Shown here in pieces: positions 1-5,197 of a stretch of 5,197 nt of DNA (position 1 is its first letter; each line of letters begins with the position of its first letter). The translations under genes and the position numbers were made by a program. The stretch is from Deltaproteobacteria bacterium (lineage in GTDB: Bacteria; Desulfobacterota; Desulfobacteria; Desulfobacterales; C00003060). Under the pieces are notes generated by a model. The model had not been told where the DNA came from, ran no database searches, and worked only from the letters and a program-made list of their open reading frames with translations. Location of the stretch: positions 1-5,197 of the forward strand of contig QMMV01000174.1 in NCBI GenBank assembly GCA_003647435.1. The letters run 5' to 3'.

Positions 1-41
1 CGCAATAATATTTTCAAAAAGCTAAACTGATACGAAATCTT

Positions 42-2447
42 ATGATTCGTTTTAGAAACAGGAACAGTGCTAAAGTAATCAAGGCCAGGCGGGCAAAGAA
101 GGGGCAGTGGAGAAGAGTGCTGTGTTATTTTTATGGAAGCCTGATTGTATTGTCTTTACTCGCTGGACTTTTCATAGGGGGAACATATTTTTACTTTACA
201 AAAGACCTTCCCAGGATAGGTTCTTTGAAAGACTATCGACCACCGGTTATCACCACTGTGTATTCGGATGATAAACGGAAAATCGCAGAGTTTTTTAAAG
301 AGCGGAGGATTGTTGTTCCGCTTTCAGAAATGCCGGCAACGCTCATTGACGCTTTCGTCGCGGCTGAAGACGCACGCTTTTACAAGCACGAAGGGCTCGA
401 TTTTCTGAGCATTGCCCGGGCCTTCGTAAAGAACATTGAAGCAGGAGATATCATTCAGGGGGGGAGTACCATTACCCAGCAAGTTGCGAAATCTTTCTTC
501 CTCTCACCAGAAAGAAGTTATTCCCGCAAGATCAGAGAAGCCATACTTGCCTATCGGATAGACAAGGCCTTCAGCAAGGAAGATATTTTATTCCTCTACC
601 TGAACCAGATATACCTCGGTCACGGGGCCTACGGCGTTGAGGCAGCGGCGGAAAACTATTTTGGAAAAACGGTTAGTGAACTTAATTTGGCAGAATGTGC
701 CCTCCTTGCAGGTCTTCCTCAGGCGCCAAGTCGTTATTCTCCCTTATTGCATCCCGAACGTGCCAAACAGCGCCAGATTTATGTGTTAAATCGAATGATT
801 GCTGAAGGTTACATCACAAATCTCCAGGCAACAGAGGCCATCAATACCAAACTTCATATCAAGCGAAGACATAATCTCTACATGGAAGAGGTTCCATACT
901 ATACAGAATACGTGCGGCAGTATGTTGAGGAAAAATATGGCACGGATGCACTTTATAAAGGAGGGCTCAAGATCTACACGGCTGTGGATATTGAGATGCA
1001 AAAGGCGGGTCGTGCTGCACTAAATCAGGGACTATCAGCCCTGGATAAGAGACAGGGATACCGCGGATGTTTGAAACACTTGAAACCGGAGGAGGTTGAA
1101 GGCTTTTCGCAGGAAATTCAAAAGGCTATTGAAATAAAACCGTTAGAGAAAGGTGAAACCTACAAGGGTGTTGTAGTTGCAATCGACAATAATGGGGCAA
1201 CAGCCACAGTTCGCCTCGGGAATGAGCGTGGGCAAATTCATCTGGACGATATGAGGTGGGCAAGAAAACCGGACCCCGAAGTCGACTACCGGCAGGCCAG
1301 AGTCAATAAGATAGGGGATGTTCTTCAGGTAGGCGATGTAGTCCTTGTGCGTGTGAAGCAAGATAAAGACGAGGCCGGAAATTGGGGTCTGGCATTAGAA
1401 CAGATTCCAGTTGTGCAGGGTGCGCTCCTTTGCATGGAAGCTGAGACCGGCTATGTGAAGGCCATGATTGGAGGTAGAAACTTTAAAGTAAGTCAGTTTA
1501 ACAGGGCCATACAATCGAGGCGCCAACCTGGTTCTGCCTTTAAACCTATCATCTACGCTGCGGCCCTTGATAAGGGATATACACCGGCAACTATCATAAT
1601 AGATTCTCCAATCTTGTTTGAAGATACTGAGAGAGATTTTACCTGGAAACCAAAAAACTACGGGGAGAAATTTTATGGCCCGACCCTTTTCAGGACTGCC
1701 CTGGCGCAATCCCGCAACGTTGTTACCATAAAAATCTTGAAAGACATTGGTGTTGATTACGTGATTGACTACGCCAGAAAACTTGGTATTGAGTCACATC
1801 TTAGTCGTGATCTTTCCATAGCCCTCGGGTCCTCAGGCGTATCGCTGCTTGAGTTGGTTCGTGCTTATTCCGTGTTTGCCAACCAGGGATATCGTGTAAA
1901 ACCCTGCTTTATCACCAAGATACTTGACCGGGATGGAAACGTTTTAGAGGAACATTATCCTGAAAGCGAAAAGGTGATTGACAAAAGCACTGCATATATC
2001 ATGACGAACCTCCTCGAAGGAGTGGTTAAGCATGGGACTGGTTGGCGTGTAAAGACGCTCAATCGGCCTGTAGCAGGGAAGACTGGCACCACGAACAACC
2101 TCTATGATGCCTGGTTTGTGGGATACACACCACGCTATGTTACAGGGGTATGGGTTGGTTTTGACGATGAAAAGCCGCTTGGGCTCCATGAGACCGGCTC
2201 AAGGGCAGCCAGCCCTATCTGGTTGACTTTTATGCAGGCCATTCTTAAAAACAAACCCGTTCGGGCTTTCCCTGTGCCCGATGGCGTGGTCTTTGCCAAG
2301 GTGGATGCGGATACCGGACTGTTGGCAATCCCCGAATCAAAGCACACGATTTTTGAATGCTTTAAGGAGGGAACAGTCCCTACGGAATATACAAAAAAGC
2401 CCGGTTCCATTACCGAGCAGGGCGAATTCTTCAAATCTGACATGTAG
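42..2447 (+). CDS. mrcA: Penicillin-binding protein 1A, bifunctional peptidoglycan glycosyltransferase/transpeptidase
   Basis: Polymerises lipid II into glycan strands and cross-links their peptides, anchored in the inner membrane with its catalytic domains in the periplasm. The 801-residue protein has a basic cytoplasmic tail (1-26) and one membrane anchor (about 27-52). The GT51 glycosyltransferase domain (about 75-250) carries EDARFYKHEG with catalytic Glu109, GGSTITQQ at 140-147, the RKxxE element with Glu166, and YLNQIYLG at 186-193. An OB-like insert lies at about 365-450, typical of PBP1A rather than PBP1B. The transpeptidase domain (about 458-735) has all three motifs: SAFK with nucleophile Ser498, SRN at 557-559 and KTG at 680-682. 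Length is close to the family norm (E. coli about 850). ATG at 42 is the first usual start after an in-frame stop at 6-8; no clear Shine-Dalgarno precedes it. Nothing essential is missing, so it should be active. The gene is convergent with the liv-linked genes and appears monocistronic within the window. Confidence 0.96.
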   Translation: MIRFRNRNSAKVIKARRAKKGQWRRVLCYFYGSLIVLSLLAGLFIGGTYFYFTKDLPRIGSLKDYRPPVITTVYSDDKRKIAEFFKERRIVVPLSEMPATLIDAFVAAEDARFYKHEGLDFLSIARAFVKNIEAGDIIQGGSTITQQVAKSFFLSPERSYSRKIREAILAYRIDKAFSKEDILFLYLNQIYLGHGAYGVEAAAENYFGKTVSELNLAECALLAGLPQAPSRYSPLLHPERAKQRQIYVLNRMIAEGYITNLQATEAINTKLHIKRRHNLYMEEVPYYTEYVRQYVEEKYGTDALYKGGLKIYTAVDIEMQKAGRAALNQGLSALDKRQGYRGCLKHLKPEEVEGFSQEIQKAIEIKPLEKGETYKGVVVAIDNNGATATVRLGNERGQIHLDDMRWARKPDPEVDYRQARVNKIGDVLQVGDVVLVRVKQDKDEAGNWGLALEQIPVVQGALLCMEAETGYVKAMIGGRNFKVSQFNRAIQSRRQPGSAFKPIIYAAALDKGYTPATIIIDSPILFEDTERDFTWKPKNYGEKFYGPTLFRTALAQSRNVVTIKILKDIGVDYVIDYARKLGIESHLSRDLSIALGSSGVSLLELVRAYSVFANQGYRVKPCFITKILDRDGNVLEEHYPESEKVIDKSTAYIMTNLLEGVVKHGTGWRVKTLNRPVAGKTGTTNNLYDAWFVGYTPRYVTGVWVGFDDEKPLGLHETGSRAASPIWLTFMQAILKNKPVRAFPVPDGVVFAKVDADTGLLAIPESKHTIFECFKEGTVPTEYTKKPGSITEQGEFFKSDM

Positions 2448-2578
2448 TTAACTATCTAAACTCCACCAGAACCGACGAGTTGCGGGTGGATATTACCTGA
2501 CTGCTCACGGGCTCACCGTTTAAAGGTTCAGGGTTAACCTAAAATCCGATTCACCCTGTATGCCATATCTTGCCTGGA
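2448..2578. other. Convergent intergenic gap with weak hairpins, no clear terminator
   Basis: These 131 bases separate the stop codons of the PBP1A gene and the CBS-ACT gene, so both transcripts should end here. Possible stems are TCCACC/GGTGGA (2462-2467 with 2485-2490, 17-base loop), ACGG/CCGT (2507-2510 with 2516-2519, followed by TTT), AGGTT/AACCT (2524-2528 with 2536-2540) and CAGGGT/ACCCTG (2529-2534 with 2553-2558). The last two exclude each other. None combines a long GC-rich stem with a T-run, so an intrinsic terminator is not supported on either strand. No ORF or RNA gene is recognisable here. Confidence 0.6.
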
Positions 2579-3274
2579 TTAAGCTATCCGAACCCTTCGT
2601 CTCTCAACCTCGTCCAGAAAATCCCTGCTTGTGTAAAATAGTTCAAATTTTTCTTCCAATTCCTTGGTCAGGCTGGTCAATTTGTCTTCCGGCAGGGCGC
2701 TGCAACGAATATATACATGCCGCCGTCCTTCTTCGGCCGTTTCGCGGGTTGAAAGGATACTTACAATCGATCCCCCGTAAGAGCGAATGACATCAGCAGG
2801 CTCTTTTATGGAGCCAGGTCTGTCCTCGAGGCTGAAGGCGAATTGAATCCCCCCGCCATAGACGCCGGCGATATTTATCAGCACCTTAAAGATATCGGTC
2901 TGCGTGATAATTCCGACAAGGTCATCCTCTTCGTTGATAACAGGAAGAGAGGAGATCTTATTTTCCAGCATGAGAACAGCAGCAAATTCCACGGTCTCCT
3001 CAGGCCGGACAAAGACCACGTTTTTGGTCATGATGTCAGAAATTTTCATAGAAGACAGAAGATAATTGAGTTCATAGACATCCAGCGTTGTTGCCTTTGA
3101 TGGGGCAGCATCTCTTAAGTCCCTGTCGCTTATGATTCCTACAAGCTTCCCCCGCTTGTTCAACACAGGGAGGGAACGGATTTTTTTCTCCTTCATCAGG
3201 ATAGATGCCTTCATTATAGAAGTATCTTCACTGACCGTAATTAGCTCGGTCGTCATCCACTTTTTTACTAACAT
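2579..3274 (-). CDS. CBS-CBS-ACT domain protein (AcuB-like architecture)
   Basis: A soluble, probably cytoplasmic 231-residue protein with no membrane segment or catalytic domain. CBS domain 1 covers about 1-56 (SLPVLNKRGKLVGIISDRD) and CBS domain 2 about 77-132 (SLPVINEEDDLVGIITQTD). Both keep the (S/T)xxD ribose-contacting motif, Ser49-Asp52 and Thr124-Asp127, which suggests adenine nucleotide binding. An ACT-like domain follows at about 142-212, with the DRPGS turn at 151-155 typical of ACT ligand pockets. The order and size match AcuB-type proteins (B. subtilis AcuB is slightly shorter), but the acetoin role of AcuB should not be transferred. ATG at 3274 is supported by GGGAGG eight bases upstream. 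It follows livF on the same strand after 48 bases without a visible terminator, so it is probably the last gene of the transporter operon. A role in sensing adenylates and an amino acid is inference. Domain assignment is secure; function is unknown. Confidence 0.9.
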   Translation of the reverse strand: MLVKKWMTTELITVSEDTSIMKASILMKEKKIRSLPVLNKRGKLVGIISDRDLRDAAPSKATTLDVYELNYLLSSMKISDIMTKNVVFVRPEETVEFAAVLMLENKISSLPVINEEDDLVGIITQTDIFKVLINIAGVYGGGIQFAFSLEDRPGSIKEPADVIRSYGGSIVSILSTRETAEEGRRHVYIRCSALPEDKLTSLTKELEEKFELFYTSRDFLDEVERRRVRIA

Positions 3275-3282
3275 CAGTTTTG

Positions 3283-3288
3283 CCTCCC
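3283..3288 (-). promoter_or_regulatory. Ribosome binding site of the CBS-ACT gene
   Basis: GGGAGG on the minus strand with an 8-base spacer to the ATG at 3274. It is the strongest Shine-Dalgarno in the window and fixes the start. It lies in the 49-base spacer after livF, so this gene can be translated independently of livF. Confidence 0.75.
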
Positions 3289-3323
3289 TTTGCGTTAGGA
3301 TGTAGAAATTCCAAGAAGTAGAA

Positions 3324-4031
3324 TTAGGTTCCCAGGTAGGCCTCTCTTATCTCGGGTAATCCCTTTATATCTTCTGGTTTTCCTTCCGCTTTGATGACGC
3401 CTTCATGCATGATATATACATAGTCTGAGTTATTTAAGGCGGCATCTGCATTTTCCTCGACAAGGAGGACCGTTAGGCCTATTTCGTCTCTCATTTTTTG
3501 TATGGTGTCAAACACCAACTGTACAATCAAAGGAGCTAAGCCCTGACTTGGTTCATCAAGCATTATTAATTCGGGCTTCGTCATTAAGGCCCGGCCTATA
3601 GTCAGCATTTGCTGCTCACCACCGCTCAAAGAACCGGCCAGTTGCCTATGTCGCTCTTTCAGGCGGGGAAACAGCGAATACACAAGTTCCAAAGATTCCT
3701 CCTTATGTGCAAGTGCTTTCTTCACATATGCGCCCATGACGAGATTTTCATGTACACTCATATTAGGAAACACATGCCTTCCTTCAGGCACCAACGCGAA
3801 GCCCATTTCTACTTTTTTATGGGTAGGTAGTCTTGTGACATCTTTGCCTCTATAAGTAATCGTACCTCCCCAGGGCTGGATAGAGCCAAACACAGTAGTG
3901 AGAAAAGTGCTCTTGCCGACCCCATTGGGACCGAGGAGTGCAGTTATTGTCCCTTCTTTCACTTGAAGGCTCGGCTTCCATAAAACCTGCATGGGGCCAT
4001 AACCTGACTCGAGCTCTTTTACGATAAGCAT
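3324..4031 (-). CDS. livF: Branched-chain amino acid ABC transporter ATP-binding protein LivF
   Basis: One of the two cytoplasmic ATPases that power a LivHM-type importer. The 235-residue length matches LivF. Visible elements are Walker A GPNGVGKST (34-42), the family-typical VPEGRHVFPN (81-90) in which Glu83 stands at the Q-loop position, signature LSGGEQQ (135-141), Walker B LIMLDEP (155-161) with catalytic Glu160, SQGLAP right after it, and VEENAD (191-196) where most ABC ATPases have the switch histidine. These last two substitutions are normal for LivF (E. coli has PEGR and VEQN). The protein ends in AYLGT, like the AYLG end of LivF proteins. ATG at 4031 lies 2 bases after the livG stop and 7 bases after a GGAGG inside the last livG codons, so translation is probably coupled. 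The substrate is not read directly; a urea, amide or aromatic acid importer of the same family (for example UrtE) is a less likely alternative. Confidence 0.94.
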   Translation of the reverse strand: MLIVKELESGYGPMQVLWKPSLQVKEGTITALLGPNGVGKSTFLTTVFGSIQPWGGTITYRGKDVTRLPTHKKVEMGFALVPEGRHVFPNMSVHENLVMGAYVKKALAHKEESLELVYSLFPRLKERHRQLAGSLSGGEQQMLTIGRALMTKPELIMLDEPSQGLAPLIVQLVFDTIQKMRDEIGLTVLLVEENADAALNNSDYVYIMHEGVIKAEGKPEDIKGLPEIREAYLGT

Positions 4032-4033
4032 CC

Positions 4034-4774
4034 TTATTCCTCCGGGGCACGACCGAAGTATACCTCCACAACCTTTGGATCTTCTAAGGCTTCTTTCGTG
4101 GGGGCATCAACTATTTTAGAACCTTGGTGCAATACGATGACCTTTTCCGCCATCCCGACTACCGCCCGCATGATGTGCTCAACCATGGCAACGATGCCTA
4201 TTTTCTCTTCAACTGCTATATCCTTGATAAAAGCTACCATTTGGTCGATGTCATTCGGGTGCATTCCGGCCATAGCCTCGTCCATAAGGAGGAGCTTGGG
4301 CTTCATTGCTAAGGCACGGGCAATCTCCATCAGCTTTTTCTCCACAGGGGTCAGTGTACCAGATGGCTTATTCCTGTGGTCCTGAAGTCCGACTCGGTCA
4401 ATAATATGATCTGCTATTTTCAGGGAGGCATCTACGCCTACTTTCCCGCTGAGTGAACCGAACATCGCCCCAACAGCGATGTTTTCTCTTACAGTGGCTG
4501 AGCTGAATGGCCTGGGAATCTGAAACGTTCGCGCAATCCCTAACCTTGCCCGTTTATATGACGGATGATGTGTTATATCCAGATCATCGAAAATAACACT
4601 TCCTTCTTCCGGGAAGTAAACCCCGCTGATAACATTAAAAAGAGTAGTTTTCCCGCTGCCGTTAGGACCCACTATTCCGACAAATTGACCGGCTTCAATC
4701 TCCAAGCTTACTTGATTCACGGCGACCAGACCACCAAAACATTTCGTTACATTTTCCAGCTTTAATAAAGACAT
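4034..4774 (-). CDS. livG: Branched-chain amino acid ABC transporter ATP-binding protein LivG (atypical signature)
   Basis: The second ATPase of the importer, expected to pair with LivF beneath the LivH/LivM permeases. From ATG 4774 it has 246 residues (E. coli LivG 255). It shows Walker A GPNGSGKTT (36-44), Q-loop Gln85 in the LivG-typical ARTFQIPRPF (81-90), Walker B LLLMDE (161-166) with Glu166, and switch His200 in VEHIM. The signature is unusual: LTPVEKKLMEIARAL (141-155) replaces the LSYGQQRRLEIARAL-like motif of classical LivG, losing both glycines, and AMAGM follows Walker B instead of PAAGL. The reading frame is intact, so this looks like a subfamily variant, not decay. The start is chosen because it lies 8 bases after the livM stop, has an AGG-type Shine-Dalgarno, and begins MSLLKLENVTK, aligning with the usual LivG N-terminus. 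A GTG at 4825 would add 17 residues but sits inside livM. Confidence 0.93.
   Translation of the reverse strand: MSLLKLENVTKCFGGLVAVNQVSLEIEAGQFVGIVGPNGSGKTTLFNVISGVYFPEEGSVIFDDLDITHHPSYKRARLGIARTFQIPRPFSSATVRENIAVGAMFGSLSGKVGVDASLKIADHIIDRVGLQDHRNKPSGTLTPVEKKLMEIARALAMKPKLLLMDEAMAGMHPNDIDQMVAFIKDIAVEEKIGIVAMVEHIMRAVVGMAEKVIVLHQGSKIVDAPTKEALEDPKVVEVYFGRAPEE
4039..4043 (-). promoter_or_regulatory. Ribosome binding site of livF, inside the end of livG
   Basis: GGAGG on the minus strand with a 7-base spacer to the livF ATG. It lies within the final Pro-Glu-Glu-stop codons of livG (CCG GAG GAA TAA), so ribosomes finishing livG sit over the livF start. This arrangement suggests translational coupling and balanced production of the two ATPases. 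Confidence 0.75.
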
Positions 4775-4781
4775 ATCCTGA

Positions 4782-4784
4782 CCT
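4782..4784 (-). promoter_or_regulatory. Weak ribosome binding site of livG overlapping the livM stop
   Basis: The minus strand reads TTTAGGTCAGGAT before the ATG at 4774. AGG at 4784-4782, 7 bases from the start, overlaps the livM TAG stop (4785-4783). It is short but supports the 4774 start over the GTG at 4825. Initiation may rely on ribosomes terminating at livM. Confidence 0.45.
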
Positions 4785-5197
4785 AAATAATAAACCGTGC
4801 CAGAGTTGAATCCCTGAGCTTGCACTTTAACATCCCGACAACCCCCTCCGGGAATAACACTATAATGATGATAATAATTGGCGCAAAAATAAGCAATTGA
4901 AATCCGGGCAGGAGAATGGAAAGATAATATTTAGAGATGCCATAGATGAGCCCTCCCGCTAACGGGCCCAGGAGGGTGCCTGCTCCACCAAGGAGAACGA
5001 TAATAATAGCCTCTACAGTATAGTGGATCTCAAAAACCTCGGGCGGAAATACATAAGGGGTTTTTAAGGCCCAGGAACTAGCCCCGACAAGACCTGCGAA
5101 ACAGGCGCTTGTGATGAAGGCTATGATCTTGTATTTGGTCGTATTGATTCCCATCACCTTTGCAGCATCTTCATCTTCCCTCAATGCGGTCAGGGCG
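4783..5197 (-). CDS. livM: Branched-chain amino acid ABC transporter permease LivM, C-terminal part
   Basis: The last 137 residues of an inner-membrane permease; the gene continues beyond the right edge, so the true start is not visible. A TTG at 5184 is an internal leucine codon, because the frame stays open upstream and reads ALTALREDEDAAKVMGINTT, the conserved LivM cytoplasmic loop that contacts the ATPases. Numbering the visible part from 1, membrane segments lie at about 24-42, 62-88 and 101-115, with the family motif GGAGTLLGPLAGG at 70-82 and the usual LFPEGVVGML end at 114-123. A run of six isoleucines (107-112) is in the last membrane segment. The short hydrophilic tail ends at a TAG that overlaps the livG ribosome binding site. 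With LivH it would form the membrane channel. LivM is more likely than LivH because of the loop sequence and its position directly before livG. Substrate class is by family only. Confidence 0.92.
   Translation of the reverse strand, partial: ALTALREDEDAAKVMGINTTKYKIIAFITSACFAGLVGASSWALKTPYVFPPEVFEIHYTVEAIIIVLLGGAGTLLGPLAGGLIYGISKYYLSILLPGFQLLIFAPIIIIIIVLFPEGVVGMLKCKLRDSTLARFII

Noticed and set aside
5..41. Possible -10 promoter element (TAATAT at 6-11) upstream of the PBP1A gene
   Set aside because: It matches the TATAAT consensus at only four of six positions in an A/T-rich stretch, and any -35 would lie outside the window.
1395..1709. Antisense frame of 104 codons over the transpeptidase region
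   Set aside because: It lies opposite the SxxK motif region of a clearly functional gene and resembles no family I know.
2135..2443. Antisense frame of 102 codons over the end of the PBP1A gene
   Set aside because: The opposite strand encodes conserved PBP1A sequence, and the antisense product shows no recognisable domain or convincing ribosome binding site.
3302..3323. Direct repeat of GTAGAA (3302-3307 and 3318-3323) between livF and the CBS-ACT gene
   Set aside because: Six bases repeated twice in A-rich spacer is expected by chance and shows no operator-like symmetry.
4098..4385. Plus-strand frame of 95 codons inside livG
   Set aside because: It is a shadow of the conserved Walker B and signature region of livG; its Ser/Ile/Met-rich product has no family resemblance.
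4034..4825. Longer livG frame beginning at GTG 4825
   Set aside because: It overlaps livM by 43 bases, lacks a good ribosome binding site, and the extra residues do not match LivG.
4783..5184. A complete small membrane protein starting at TTG 5184
   Set aside because: The frame is open to the window edge and the upstream residues fit the conserved LivM loop, so this is the end of a longer gene.

Overview
The window looks like an ordinary chromosomal segment of a Gram-negative, probably deltaproteobacterial-type (Desulfobacterota) bacterium. Composition is moderate in GC. The evidence for this placement is the style of the proteins: a class A penicillin-binding protein with an inserted OB-like region, a CBS-CBS-ACT protein beside a liv-type transporter, and a LivG with an atypical signature motif. 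The lineage is inferred from family resemblance only and is not certain.

Layout. On the + strand, 42-2447 encodes a complete bifunctional peptidoglycan synthase of the PBP1A type. A 131-base convergent gap (2448-2578) follows, with only weak hairpins. Everything after it is on the - strand. In transcription order it contains the C-terminal part of a LivM-type permease that runs off the right edge (4783-5197), LivG (4034-4774), LivF (3324-4031) and a two-CBS plus ACT domain protein (2579-3274). The livM-livG-livF junctions are 8 and 2 bases. The CBS-ACT gene follows livF after 48 bases with its own strong ribosome binding site, so the four genes probably form one operon whose upstream part (rest of livM, and probably livH and a binding protein) lies outside the window.

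How the genes work together. LivM, LivG and LivF are the permease and the two ATPases of a high-affinity branched-chain amino acid (or related hydrophobic/amide substrate) ABC importer. The CBS-ACT protein has a nucleotide-binding and a small-molecule-binding module and could sense adenylates and amino acids, but its function is not shown by the sequence. The PBP1A gene is convergent and functionally unrelated.

No novel multi-gene system, mobile element, RNA gene or CRISPR array was found. The points most worth a second look are the degenerate ABC signature of LivG, which pairs with the substituted LivF site to predict an asymmetric ATPase, and the linkage of a CBS-ACT sensor-like protein to the transporter.
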